Origin: UBA969 sp041694635
Lineage (GTDB): Bacteria; Planctomycetota; Planctomycetia; Gemmatales; Gemmataceae
Length of the DNA stretch: 50,207 nt
Reading direction: 5' to 3'
Assembly (NCBI GenBank): GCA_041694635.1
Contig: JBDNHI010000095.1
Coordinates: forward strand, 1 to 50,207
The position numbers and the translations under genes were made by a program. Of the stretch, positions 8,457-16,600 are shown in pieces. Positions within the stretch are counted from its first letter, which is position 1. Every line of letters begins with the position of its first letter. The notes under the pieces were generated by a model, which worked only from the letters and a program-made list of their open reading frames with translations, was not told the origin of the DNA and searched no databases.

Positions 8457-9476
8457 ATGAAACGATTTCAATTTTATTTGTTTGGCGTAATCTTAGGGCT
8501 TTCAACCGCTGGGCTTTTAGGTTTGTCGTTTGCAATAGCGGCACCTAAAAGCACTGAACCTATTACATTTATTGCAACCTCCGATTCTCATTATGTTTCT
8601 TCAAAGAACTTGGATCGAATCGACCGTAATAAGGTCTCTATCGAACGAATGAATGCTATCCCTGGTACTTTGTGGCCTGCCGAGATTGGTGGAGGAAAAG
8701 TGGGCCAGCCTCGCGGTGTTTTTGCGCTTGGAGACCTCATTGATGATGGCGATAAACGCGATGAAACTCTTTTGCAATGGCGTCACTTTGAAAAGCAATT
8801 TGGCTTCGATGGTACCGATGGCCTTTTAAAATATCCCGTGTTTGAAGGGTGGGGAAATCACGATGGGCCACCAATTGGAAAGGAAAAGTTTGGCTTTAGC
8901 GTGCAGTCAAAAATCAAAGAGCGAAATATATTACGCAAAAAGGCTGGCCGTATTAATAATGTCTCCGATAACGGACTGCACTACTCTTGGGATTGGAATA
9001 AGGTGCACTTCGTGCAAGCCAACCTTTACCCCGCTGACAAACAGCACCCAAAAATTCGATATTCTCTTCCTTGGCACGACCCCCAAGGTTCACTCGCATT
9101 TCTTAAAGACGACCTTAAGATTAATGTAGGCGATAGCAATCGACCAATTGTCATTATGTCGCACTGTGGGGTTGATACGGACTGGTGGCACCCCGAAGAT
9201 TGGGCCGAGTTTTATAAGGCAGTGAAACCTTATAATGTCATTGCTTACTTTTATGGCCATAGTGGTACAGGCTTGCGAAAGTACAAACCCGAAGGGGAAG
9301 AAAAGCACATCGACTGCGTAAATACCGGGCAGACCGAAAAAGGTTTCTTTGTTGTAGAGGTTAACGATAATCGTTTTCGTGTTGGTTTCCAAGCCAAGAA
9401 AGATCCTAAAGCTACAGAGAATCTTGTTTGGGAGTGGAAGTATTTACTCGCTAAAACAATTGCTCTGGGTAAATAG
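8457..9476 (+). CDS. Secreted calcineurin-like metallophosphoesterase
   Basis: 339 residues. An N-terminal signal peptide (basic MKRF, hydrophobic to about residue 28, AIAA cleavage region) predicts export. The metallophosphoesterase metal ligands appear in order: SDSH near 42, GDLIDDG near 91, GNHD near 133, MSHCG near 230 and GHSG near 267. Substrate specificity cannot be read from the sequence. A ribosome binding site (AGAGGAA) lies about eight bases upstream of the ATG. The gene stands alone, with long gaps on both sides. Confidence 0.85.
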   Translation: MKRFQFYLFGVILGLSTAGLLGLSFAIAAPKSTEPITFIATSDSHYVSSKNLDRIDRNKVSIERMNAIPGTLWPAEIGGGKVGQPRGVFALGDLIDDGDKRDETLLQWRHFEKQFGFDGTDGLLKYPVFEGWGNHDGPPIGKEKFGFSVQSKIKERNILRKKAGRINNVSDNGLHYSWDWNKVHFVQANLYPADKQHPKIRYSLPWHDPQGSLAFLKDDLKINVGDSNRPIVIMSHCGVDTDWWHPEDWAEFYKAVKPYNVIAYFYGHSGTGLRKYKPEGEEKHIDCVNTGQTEKGFFVVEVNDNRFRVGFQAKKDPKATENLVWEWKYLLAKTIALGK

Positions 9477-10003
9477 TTTAACTACGAATCCCCTCCCGAC
9501 CCTGTAACTAATTTAATGCAGAATTTCGATGTCATTTCGCTGGTCAACAAGCACATCGGAATGCTCGTCCTAAGGTGGCTTGTCCCATCCTCCGTGAGCA
9601 ACCCTTTGGCAAACAGTTCTTTTTTATGTGGCGAGGAACGCTGTCTATGGGCTGTTGCTATCGCCGGGCGGACGAATAGCAGAAGTAGGATAAGCTTTCC
9701 AAGAATTGGAAGGTGCTTGCGGGAATGGTGGGGGTACACGCTTGGCTTTCCGCTTCAACCTTGTCTCGCCTGCTGATTGGAGCGGCAATAGTAGGTTTTG
9801 GCTTGCGCAGACTCCTCAATTAGAGCTTGGTTCTTTTAAGCTTTATTAGGGTGAGATTTGTGCCTTAGAGGTGCGAAAAACGGTGCAGTAATTTTGAAAA
9901 AGGCTTCTGTTGAAGCTCAAAATCGTGACTTTTTGAACTTTGAAAAATTCTACACAAGTCGTAAATTCAAAGGGTCTTAAGTGATTTCTTGAGTGAAATC
10001 AAA
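9477..10003. other. Intergenic region, no gene seen
   Basis: 527 bases. Opposite-strand ORFs of 85-86 codons cross 9482-9776, but neither shows a recognisable motif or ribosome binding site. The stretch 9560-9790 is visibly richer in G+C than its surroundings and could be a decayed gene. The remainder is AT-rich with no obvious structure. Confidence 0.35.
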
Positions 10004-10077
10004 TGGGCGCTACAGGATTCGAACCTGTGACCCCCAGCGTGTCGAGCTGGTGCTCTAACCAACTGAGCTAAGCGCCC
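10004..10077 (-). tRNA. tRNA-Val (anticodon GAC)
   Basis: Read on the minus strand it folds into a cloverleaf: acceptor GGGCGCT/AGCGCCC, D-arm GCTC/GAGC, anticodon stem CCAGC/GCTGG with loop TCGACAC, five-base variable loop, T-arm ACAGG/CCTGT with loop TTCGAAT, discriminator A. CCA is not encoded (TTT follows). The anticodon is GAC, reading GUC and GUU valine codons. Position 33 is C rather than the nearly universal U. Confidence 0.93.
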
Positions 10078-10173
10078 GATAACTCTCTTATACTCTAGTT
10101 GATTCAATCGGTTTTTAAAGGGCAAAAGTTCAACCATTATTACAAAAGTGCTCAGGACGGGGTTTAAGCAGCT

Positions 10174-10659
10174 TTATTCGGGCACTTGCACTTTGTTCCT
10201 AGTTGCAAAATGGATCAGAAAATCTGCAAGAATTAGCATTTTTCCAAAGGGTATATTCCCAGAAACAGGGCGAAATATTACCATTCCGCCCTTCCCTTTC
10301 TCTCCTTGATGGCTTGCAAGTTCATTCCCAACTTCATCCACCCAAATTGTTGGCCCCGTAATTGAATCCTTACGGTAACAAAACAGCCTACCTGTTGGCG
10401 TCAATAACTTATCTGCGTTCAAAACTCCGACTAAAAGTTCGCAAGCATCATTGATTTGCCATCTTGCGAATGGAACATTAAGCTTCTTGACAGAAAAAAT
10501 AAGGGGAGAGTCTTCGGCTTCGTGAACGCTCCAAGATTGGCCCATCAGAGTGGGTTTAAAAAAAGCGTGCCCTAAAAGTTGGTTATTCAAAGCGTTTTCT
10601 ATGGTGAGGATGGAGTCCTCTAGGCAATTTTTAATCAGGAGTTTTTCACATTCAAGCAT
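10174..10659 (-). CDS. Conserved-looking hypothetical protein
   Basis: 161 residues with no family I recognise. There is no signal peptide or membrane segment. It has a mixed alpha/beta composition with a Gly-rich stretch (GEKGKGG) and a C-terminal helix. It lies upstream of nothing on its own strand except the tRNA about 100 bases beyond its stop. Length, start and codon use fit a real gene, but function is unknown. Confidence 0.6.
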   Translation of the reverse strand: MLECEKLLIKNCLEDSILTIENALNNQLLGHAFFKPTLMGQSWSVHEAEDSPLIFSVKKLNVPFARWQINDACELLVGVLNADKLLTPTGRLFCYRKDSITGPTIWVDEVGNELASHQGEKGKGGMVIFRPVSGNIPFGKMLILADFLIHFATRNKVQVPE

Positions 10660-11108
10660 TCCAATTATAATAGCTTTAAAAGATTACGATGTTAATACCT
10701 TAGCTGAAAATCTTAGAATTTTTGAAGTTTAAGTGGCGAATTCTGACCCTTTAACCGGTGGTGGCCAACCTTTCTCCCTTACAGATACTTCTGACAAAGG
10801 CAGGAAAATCTAGCATCGTACCCATTGCACTTATTTCTGGGTTTAACCCTGTTGCGATTGCTGCAAAGGTTATGGTTTCCAATTCTGGTGTGAAGGACAT
10901 TTCTCAGCAACACTAGCATTGCTTCGGATATCTACTGGGGAAGTTGTCACGGCTTTGAAAAACCAAAATCAATTCCGTGACAAATAAAATGTTTTTCTTG
11001 TAATTCTTCTGGTAAAAATGAGGTTTTGTTTGACTAAGGTAGTTAGGTTCAGTTATTCTAAGGGTCTTCCTGTTTTATTTGAAACAACTTAATTTAAGGA
11101 ATTTACAA
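10660..11108. other. Intergenic region with a possible gene remnant
   Basis: 449 bases. A stop-free + frame at about 10786-10914 encodes a protein-like stretch (SSIVPIALISGFNPVAIAAK) ending at TAG, but it has no start, no ribosome binding site and no upstream continuation in frame. It may be debris of a lost gene. The 3' end holds the ribosome binding site TAAGGA of the next gene. Confidence 0.35.
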
Positions 11109-12557
11109 ATGAAGTTTTTTATGGATCGGCGCGAATTCGTTAAAGATAGCGTGGTTGGTGCTGCAATTGCTGCTGCTGGCCTCGACTTTTCTAAGGTTCA
11201 AGCTGTCGCAAAAGATGTGGTCAAACCTAGCGTTACCGACCAACTTCATGTTGCAGTTGTTGGCGTTAATGGTCGTGGTATGTCTCATGTTTCTGGATTT
11301 GCAGGAAAGAATAATTGCGTAATTACCACCGTTTGCGACTGCGATGAATCGGTTATAGGCAACGCAATGAAGACGATAGAAAAAGTACAGGGCAAAGCCC
11401 CTAAGTTCGAAAAAGATTTTCGGAAAGTTCTTGAAGATAAAACTATCGATGTGGTAAGCATTGCTACTCCAAATCATTGGCACTCCTTGATGGCGATATG
11501 GGCAATACAGGCCGGCAAAGATGTCTATGTCGAAAAACCCGTAAGCCATAATGTCAGCGAAGGGCGCAGAGTCGTTGAGGCTGCTCGTAAGTATAATCGT
11601 ATCTGCCAGTCGGGAACCCAGAGCCGTAGTAATCCTGGAATGCGCCAATCGATTGAATATGCACACAGTGGAAAAATTGGCGATGTCTTGCTTGCAAGAG
11701 GCCTTTGTTATAAGCCTAGGGGCAGCATTGGGAAAGTAACTGCCGACCTTAAAATCCCAGATTCACTTGATTATAACCTCTGGTGTGGCCCCGCACCTAT
11801 GGACCCAGTTCACCGTTCTAAAATTCATTATAATTGGCATTGGATTTGGGAATATGGCAACGGCGACCTTGGCAACCAAGGTATCCACGAAATGGATAAA
11901 GCTCGTTGGGCACTTAAGGCCATGGAACTCCCTAAAGGGATTTTTAGTCTGGGTGGTAGGCTTGGTTATGACGATGATGGCCAGACCCCTAATACTCAAA
12001 TTTGCTCCTTCGATTATGGCGAAAAAGCACTAATTTTTGAAGTCCGTGGTTTGCCTACCAAGGAATTTATGGGCACGAAGGTGGGAAATATTTTCTATGG
12101 GACAAACGGCTATATTGTTTGCCCTAGTTATGCTACCGGTATTGTCTTTGATAAAGATAATAAAGAAGTTGCTCGTTTTAATGGTGGTGGCGATGGTTAT
12201 CATTTTGAGAATTTCTGCAAAGCCGTTCGCGCTCGCAAGCCAGAATTGCTAAATGCAGATATTCTTGAAGGTCACCTTTCTAGTGCGCTTTGCCATCTTG
12301 GGAACATTAGTTACAGGCTTGGCACCGAGCAATTGCTTTCTGATAAGATTGCTGGATTGGATCAGAAAACTTCTGAAACGGTTCAGAGAATGGTAGAGCA
12401 TCTTGCAGATAACAAACTAGACTCCAAAACCAAGATCAGGGTTGGCAAGAAACTTCAACTTGATCCTAAAACAGAAACTTTTCTGTTGGATACCGAGGCA
12501 AATAAAATGCTTACCAGAGTCTATCGTAAGGGTTTTGAAGTCCCTGCTAAAATTTAA
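11109..12557 (+). CDS. Gfo/Idh/MocA family oxidoreductase, Tat-exported
   Basis: 482 residues from ATG 11109, which has AAGGA eight bases upstream; the frame extends to a TTG at 11079 but without a ribosome binding site. The N-terminus MDRREFVKDS followed by an Ala-rich segment is a twin-arginine signal, usual for this family in planctomycetes. The Rossmann motif VGVNGRGMSH and the EKPVSHN motif (Lys of the EKP catalytic/cofactor loop) identify the NAD(P)-binding domain. The C-terminal half, with the WNWHW-like YNWHWIWEYGNGDLGNQG segment, fits the substrate domain. It probably oxidises or isomerises a sugar or polyol in the periplasm; the substrate is not predictable. A strong terminator follows. 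Confidence 0.88.
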   Translation: MKFFMDRREFVKDSVVGAAIAAAGLDFSKVQAVAKDVVKPSVTDQLHVAVVGVNGRGMSHVSGFAGKNNCVITTVCDCDESVIGNAMKTIEKVQGKAPKFEKDFRKVLEDKTIDVVSIATPNHWHSLMAIWAIQAGKDVYVEKPVSHNVSEGRRVVEAARKYNRICQSGTQSRSNPGMRQSIEYAHSGKIGDVLLARGLCYKPRGSIGKVTADLKIPDSLDYNLWCGPAPMDPVHRSKIHYNWHWIWEYGNGDLGNQGIHEMDKARWALKAMELPKGIFSLGGRLGYDDDGQTPNTQICSFDYGEKALIFEVRGLPTKEFMGTKVGNIFYGTNGYIVCPSYATGIVFDKDNKEVARFNGGGDGYHFENFCKAVRARKPELLNADILEGHLSSALCHLGNISYRLGTEQLLSDKIAGLDQKTSETVQRMVEHLADNKLDSKTKIRVGKKLQLDPKTETFLLDTEANKMLTRVYRKGFEVPAKI

Positions 12558-12596
12558 TACTTTTAGGTCAGCTCAAGATCTAATTTTATTATTTAA

Positions 12597-12637
12597 AACA
12601 AAGAGGATAGTGGCTTGACCACTTTCCTCTTGTTGTT
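12597..12637. terminator. Bidirectional terminator between the oxidoreductase and fur-family genes
   Basis: Arms AACAAAGAGGATAGTGG (12597-12613) and CCACTTTCCTCTTGTT (12619-12634) pair almost completely around a five-base loop, with a T-rich tail on + and an A-rich tail on -. It serves both convergent genes and overlaps the last base positions near the fur-family stop. Confidence 0.8.
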
Positions 12638-12638
12638 T

Positions 12639-13127
12639 TCATATAAGGTCGAGTTGGCGCTTAGGCATTCGTGCTTTATTGCATTCTTTGCAAATCCCAC
12701 GCACGATAAAGGAATGGCCTTCACTCTGAAACCCATTTGCTTGGGTTGCTTGCTTGATGGCTTCGTCGATGGCGGGGCTTTGAAACTCAATAACTTTGCC
12801 ACACTTGGTGCATTGAAGGTGATCGTGCTGTGGGTAGCCATAATCGTGTTCATAAAAGGTACGAGGGCCAAGTTCGAGTTTGCGTAAAAGGCCAGCATCA
12901 ACAAGTTTATTGAGAGTACGATAAGCAGTAGCCCTACTAATTTTCAGATTTGCGGTATGCATTTCAGAAAGAAGAGCTTCGGCATCAAAGTGATCGTGGT
13001 GGCTGAAAATAAAGCGCACCATATCTCTTTGTTGGCCGGTGTAACGCTGAGACTTTGAACTTGTTCCCAAGTATTCTCTGAATTTATCTTCGGGAGATTG
13101 GGATACGATTACGGACTGCAGATCCAC
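12639..13127 (-). CDS. Fur-family metalloregulator (PerR/Fur/Zur type)
   Basis: About 162 residues from GTG 13127, preferred because a GAAGGGAA ribosome binding site lies about nine bases upstream. The longer frame to TTG 13184 would run through a strong hairpin. The winged-helix domain contains HHDHFDAEALL and the recognition segment ISRATAYRTLNKL. The C-terminal domain has HDHLQCTKCGK and GICKEC, the two CxxC pairs that bind structural zinc in PerR, Zur and many Fur proteins. Whether it senses iron, peroxide, zinc or manganese cannot be decided. A 19-bp palindrome upstream (13189-13207) suggests autoregulation. Confidence 0.9.
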   Translation of the reverse strand: MDLQSVIVSQSPEDKFREYLGTSSKSQRYTGQQRDMVRFIFSHHDHFDAEALLSEMHTANLKISRATAYRTLNKLVDAGLLRKLELGPRTFYEHDYGYPQHDHLQCTKCGKVIEFQSPAIDEAIKQATQANGFQSEGHSFIVRGICKECNKARMPKRQLDLI

Positions 13128-13155
13128 GCTTGCATTCCCTTCAGGGTTAGAAATT

Positions 13156-13180
13156 GGGTTCGGGAGTTTCTCCCGAACCC
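13156..13180. promoter_or_regulatory. Perfect 11-bp hairpin in the fur-family leader
   Basis: Arms GGGTTCGGGAG and CTCCCGAACCC flank a TTT loop. It lies between the palindromic operator and the GTG start of the fur-family gene. It could be the terminator of the flgM-like gene ahead, or an attenuator in the fur leader. A U-tract is weak on both strands. Confidence 0.6.
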
Positions 13181-13188
13181 ACAAACAT

Positions 13189-13207
13189 CTTAAGATGATA
13201 TCTTAAG
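13189..13207. promoter_or_regulatory. Candidate Fur-family operator
   Basis: CTTAAGATGATATCTTAAG has perfect 8-base arms around a 3-base centre. The core fits the 7-1-7 architecture of Fur/PerR/Zur boxes. It lies about 60 bases upstream of the GTG start of the fur-family gene, which fits autoregulation, although it is not a consensus Fur or PerR box. Confidence 0.6.
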
Positions 13208-13253
13208 CGATTTCCAATAGTTCTGAAAGAGGTTACCAAAAAGAGAGTGGAAT

Positions 13254-13478
13254 TTAACCTAAGTCAAGTTCCCCAAGCATTTTATCGAGAGCTTTTTCGA
13301 ATTTTTCTGGAGTATCGTAGATACCAGCTGCTATTTCACTTCGAACTCGGCTTACCAAGTCCTGCCTTATAGGTGCTGCAGCATTTCTACGCTTAGACAC
13401 AACTTTGGGCTGTGATTTCCATTTTTTGCCAGTGCGTGAGACTGGGCCACTGATGATTGAAGGTCCGTGCTTGAACAT
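13254..13478 (-). CDS. FlgM-like anti-sigma factor, small protein
   Basis: 74 residues. The C-terminal half (IRQDLVSRVRSEIAAGIYDT, then PEKFEKALDKML) matches the conserved C-terminal helices of FlgM, the part that binds the flagellar sigma factor FliA. The N-terminal half is basic and probably disordered, as in FlgM. It has a good ribosome binding site (AAAGGA, seven bases before ATG). No flagellar gene is nearby, so it is an orphan here. It is preceded by an unusual structured leader. Confidence 0.65.
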   Translation of the reverse strand: MFKHGPSIISGPVSRTGKKWKSQPKVVSKRRNAAAPIRQDLVSRVRSEIAAGIYDTPEKFEKALDKMLGELDLG

Positions 13479-13489
13479 AACAAAGTCCT

Positions 13490-13670
13490 TTCCCTGGGAA
13501 GTCTCCGGAAAGATGGGTCGGAGTTCCTAGGCTAAACCCTTAACTTGGGGTTCACAAGTATCAACCCTTCGCTGGCCTTACATCAGAAGAGACTAGGGCC
13601 ATGGTGCAATGGGCTTCAGGCTGCTTTCGTAGAACCCCTCGCAGGGTTCCTGAGTGATCGAAGGCTCAAC
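13490..13670 (-). ncRNA. Candidate structured RNA or long 5' leader of the flgM-like gene
   Basis: Four local hairpins plus one longer-range pairing can be drawn. GAACCC/GGGTTC pairs 13632-13637 with 13644-13649, TGGCC/GGCCA pairs 13573-13577 with 13597-13601, AACCC/GGGTT pairs 13535-13539 with 13548-13552, and CTCCG/CGGAG pairs 13503-13507 with 13519-13523. CCTTCG (13566-13571) pairs with CGAAGG (13659-13664) and closes a junction around the first two. The region is richer in G+C than its flanks. I compared it with c-di-GMP-I, SRP, 6S and glutamine riboswitch cores and found no convincing match. Confidence 0.45.
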
Positions 13671-13840
13671 ACCTGAATTGTACAATATTTATCGTCGTAA
13701 TGTTGTGAAAGGATGAGGAAAAATATTAGAATTTAGAAGAGCTAAGTTGGGGGTGTAGGGGTAGAGGTTTTTGGGATTAATACTCTTTCCTATTTTGCCT
13801 TGATTAGCAGGGTTGCAACTAGACCGCCCAAATTCTACAT
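13671..13840. other. Rest of the intergenic gap between the flgM-like leader and threonine aldolase
   Basis: Apart from the candidate -10 element, this part is AT-rich and I see no gene or clear terminator in it. Confidence 0.4.
13677..13682 (-). promoter_or_regulatory. Candidate -10 element for the flgM-like leader
   Basis: On the minus strand the hexamer is TACAAT, which would start transcription near 13670, just at the beginning of the structured region. No good -35 hexamer sits at the standard spacing. Confidence 0.35.
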
Positions 13841-14899
13841 TTAATTTTTGTCTTGGATGAGTTTGTTCATCACTTCGTGGAGAATTTCTCCCGTTCTTTT
13901 TACCTGAGCCATCGAAACATCTAAATGTGTCACCACACGCATTAGATTAAGTCCGCTGGTATGGATTAAAATTTTGTTTTCTTTCAAGGTTGCAACTAGT
14001 TGAGGGACGGAAACTAATTTTGGATCGACATGGAACCAAACGATATTGGTTTCCACTTCGGGTTGGTCTAATTTTAATCCCGGGGTATCTTGAATGGCTT
14101 TTCCAAGAACTTTTGCTTTGTCGTGATCTTCCTGAAGTCGATGGATATTGTTATTAAGAGCAAAAATGGCAGCAGCAGCGATAGAACCAGCTTGCCTCAT
14201 TCCGCCGCCAAAAAGCTTGCGAATTCTTCTACACCGAGAAACAAATTCCTTAGACCCCACAAGCGCGCTTCCAATCGGAGCCCCTAACCCTTTAGAAAAA
14301 CAAACCGATGCGGAATCGAAAAGCGAGCCCCAGACCTTGGCTTCAACTCCCGTTGCTACGATTGCGTTCCAAAGCCTTGCACCATCGAGATGAAAAATCA
14401 GATTGTTTTTGCGTGCCCAGTGGTGAAGGGCCTGTACATTGGCAAGAGGTTGGACTCGACCACCACAGCGATTATGAGTGTTTTCTAGAGCTAAAAGCTT
14501 GGTTTTGGGATAGTGATCATTCGAAGGGCGAATTGCATTTTCAAGCATTTCTGGCTCGATAAGACCGTGCGTTCCCCTTATCGTTTTGCAAGAAATATGA
14601 CTTAATGCTGCTGGCCCGCCTCCTTCCCAATTGAAGATATGGCAATACTCTTCGCATATCATTTCATCTGCTGGCTGGGTGTGTGCCTTTAAGCAAAGTT
14701 GGTTCGACATCGTGCCCGATGGGCAAAATAATGCTGCCTCGTGGCCCATCATAGCGGCGGTTTGTTCTTCTAACTGATTTATCGTTGGATCTTCTTTAAA
14801 AACGTCATCCCCTACCTTTGCCATATGCATTGCATTACGCATTTCTGCGGAAGGTTTGGTAACCGTATCACTTCTTAGGTCAATCCATTCGTTAGACAT
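13841..14899 (-). CDS. ltaE: Low-specificity L-threonine aldolase (PLP-dependent)
   Basis: 352 residues, full length for the family. It cleaves L-threonine or allo-threonine to glycine and acetaldehyde. Visible PLP residues are H87 (stacking on the cofactor), D172 in FHLDGARLWNA, and the Schiff-base lysine K203 in FSKGLGAPIGS. SGTMSNQ (61-67) is the phosphate-binding loop. The enzyme is cytoplasmic. It is followed on the same strand, upstream, by a small secreted protein 21 bases before its ATG, so the two may share a transcript. Confidence 0.93.
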   Translation of the reverse strand: MSNEWIDLRSDTVTKPSAEMRNAMHMAKVGDDVFKEDPTINQLEEQTAAMMGHEAALFCPSGTMSNQLCLKAHTQPADEMICEEYCHIFNWEGGGPAALSHISCKTIRGTHGLIEPEMLENAIRPSNDHYPKTKLLALENTHNRCGGRVQPLANVQALHHWARKNNLIFHLDGARLWNAIVATGVEAKVWGSLFDSASVCFSKGLGAPIGSALVGSKEFVSRCRRIRKLFGGGMRQAGSIAAAAIFALNNNIHRLQEDHDKAKVLGKAIQDTPGLKLDQPEVETNIVWFHVDPKLVSVPQLVATLKENKILIHTSGLNLMRVVTHLDVSMAQVKRTGEILHEVMNKLIQDKN

Positions 14900-14920
14900 T
14901 TTAAACCTTAATAAAAATAG

Positions 14921-15415
14921 TTATTTGTTAAGTTCTTTTTTGTTTTCCATAAACCATCGGGCATCCTGAAGTTTCATATAAATAGAAATATCTTTCAAGG
15001 AAGTATCCTTTAGGTTGGCGTTTTTTTCTGAAGTGATAATAATCCCATCTTTTAAAAGTAATTCAAGCTGTTCTTTGAGAACTTTGTTTTTGAATTTGTT
15101 TTTGGTTTCCTGTACCTGTTTTTTGAAGTCGCCTTCGTAAACCTGTTGTACTTCCTTGTCAATGAAGTCGGGGTCGACAAGGTGGGCCAGCAAGTATTCA
15201 ATTTTGTCGAGCGATATAGCTTTGGAAATAGATTTGCGCAGGTTTTCAGGGCTATTTTGAGGGAAAGTGATTTCATCCCTTGCAAGGCCATACCTAGTTA
15301 TCAAATCCGCTTTTTTTTTCGTTTCTTCTTGAGCAAACAGTTTTGGCCCTATAACTATCGAAGTTTTTATACCAATTAACGCTAGCATAAAAAGCACAAT
15401 CATTACATCCTTCAT
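14921..15415 (-). CDS. Secreted hypothetical protein, helix-rich
   Basis: 164 residues with an N-terminal hydrophobic segment (about 5-25) that looks like a signal peptide with LFAQ as a likely cleavage region. The mature part is Lys/Glu-rich and predominantly helical. I do not recognise a family. A strong ribosome binding site (GAGGAGA) precedes ATG 15415. It lies 21 bases upstream of the threonine aldolase start, probably in the same operon. Confidence 0.65.
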   Translation of the reverse strand: MKDVMIVLFMLALIGIKTSIVIGPKLFAQEETKKKADLITRYGLARDEITFPQNSPENLRKSISKAISLDKIEYLLAHLVDPDFIDKEVQQVYEGDFKKQVQETKNKFKNKVLKEQLELLLKDGIIITSEKNANLKDTSLKDISIYMKLQDARWFMENKKELNK

Positions 15416-15490
15416 CTGGCAGTCTCCTCTATTAACCGATGATTGACGAACAACTAGGCCATTCTACCTGTTTTCGGTTATACTACCAGA

Positions 15491-16600
15491 ATGCCAGGAA
15501 ACTCATTTGGTGAATTGTTCCGAGTTACTACCGCAGGTGTCAGTCACGGACCGGGGTATGTAGCCATTATTGATGGATGTCCACCCGGACTACCGCTGGG
15601 CGTGGAAGATTTGATTCCAGATTTACAAAGGCGAAAGCCCGGTCAATCGAAAATCACCACACAGCGAAAGGAAGACGACCTTCCCGAAATTTTATCTGGG
15701 GTTTTTGAAGGCATCACCGATGGCACTTCCATAGGTATTCTTTTTCGGAATAATGACCAACGCAGCCACGATTATGGCGATATCAAAGATAAATATCGCC
15801 CTGGCCACGCTGATTTCACCTTCGATGCCAAGTATGGTTTTAGGGATTACCGTGGTGGCGGTCGTTCCAGCGCTAGGGAAACTATTTGCAGGGTTGCTGC
15901 TGGTGCGATAGCTCGTAAATTTCTTGCACTTCAGAACATTCGAGTGTTGGGCTATGTTTCACAGGTGGGTGATATCAAATTTGAAGCCCAAGACCCTACA
16001 AAAATTACTTTAGAGCAGGTTGAGAGCAACGCTGTGCGATGCCCCGACCAAGCCATTGCAGAAAAAATGTACGCATTAATCGACCAAGTAAGAATGGAGC
16101 GCGATTCTATTGGTGGTGTTTGCGAACTAGTTGCAACGGGCGTTCCGCCCGGTTTAGGTGAACCCGTTTTTGATAAGTTAAAGGCCGATCTTGCCAAGGC
16201 TTTATTATCTCTTCCCGCAGTGCTGGGGTTTGAATATGGCGCAGGGTTTAAAGTCGCTAGCCAGCGGGGAAGTCAGTGTAATGATCACTTTATTTCTGAT
16301 GCTTCGCTGGAAGGAAAGATAGGGACTAAGACGAATAACCACGGCGGAATGCTGGGTGGGATTTCAAGTGGCCAACCTATTCTTTGCAGAGTCGCAATTA
16401 AGCCAACCAGTAGCTTGCCCCAGATGCAACCTACGGTTGATAAGCAAGGAAATTCTACAGAGATTTTAACCAAAGGAAGGCACGATCCGTGCTTATTGCC
16501 TCGCTTTGTTCCAATGGGCGAAGCGATGGTTTGCTTGGTTCTTGCAGATCACTGGATGCGCTGGAAAGCGCAGTGCGCTTCGATGGGTAAGCTTGTTTAA
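15491..16600 (+). CDS. aroC: Chorismate synthase
   Basis: 369 residues. It converts 5-enolpyruvylshikimate-3-phosphate to chorismate, the last shikimate-pathway step, using reduced FMN. Family signatures present are GNSFGELFRVTTAGVSHGPG at the N-terminus, the DFTFDAKYGFRDYRGGGRSS region with GRSSARET, the GSQCNDHF stretch, and NNHGGMLGGISSGQPI. The length is typical. The gene stands alone on + and its stop overlaps the converging phytase-like gene by four bases. Confidence 0.96.
   Translation: MPGNSFGELFRVTTAGVSHGPGYVAIIDGCPPGLPLGVEDLIPDLQRRKPGQSKITTQRKEDDLPEILSGVFEGITDGTSIGILFRNNDQRSHDYGDIKDKYRPGHADFTFDAKYGFRDYRGGGRSSARETICRVAAGAIARKFLALQNIRVLGYVSQVGDIKFEAQDPTKITLEQVESNAVRCPDQAIAEKMYALIDQVRMERDSIGGVCELVATGVPPGLGEPVFDKLKADLAKALLSLPAVLGFEYGAGFKVASQRGSQCNDHFISDASLEGKIGTKTNNHGGMLGGISSGQPILCRVAIKPTSSLPQMQPTVDKQGNSTEILTKGRHDPCLLPRFVPMGEAMVCLVLADHWMRWKAQCASMGKLV

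Noticed and set aside
9482..9776. Two opposing ORFs of 85-86 codons
   Set aside because: They overlap each other, lack ribosome binding sites and show no domain or coding character.
13128..13184. TTG-started extension of the Fur-family protein
   Set aside because: It crosses an 11-bp perfect hairpin; a GTG with a good ribosome binding site gives the normal family length.
13490..13670. Known riboswitch (c-di-GMP-I, glutamine) or 6S/SRP RNA in the flgM-like leader
   Set aside because: Only short fragments (for example AAGCAGCC) resemble those families; core motifs and loops do not match.
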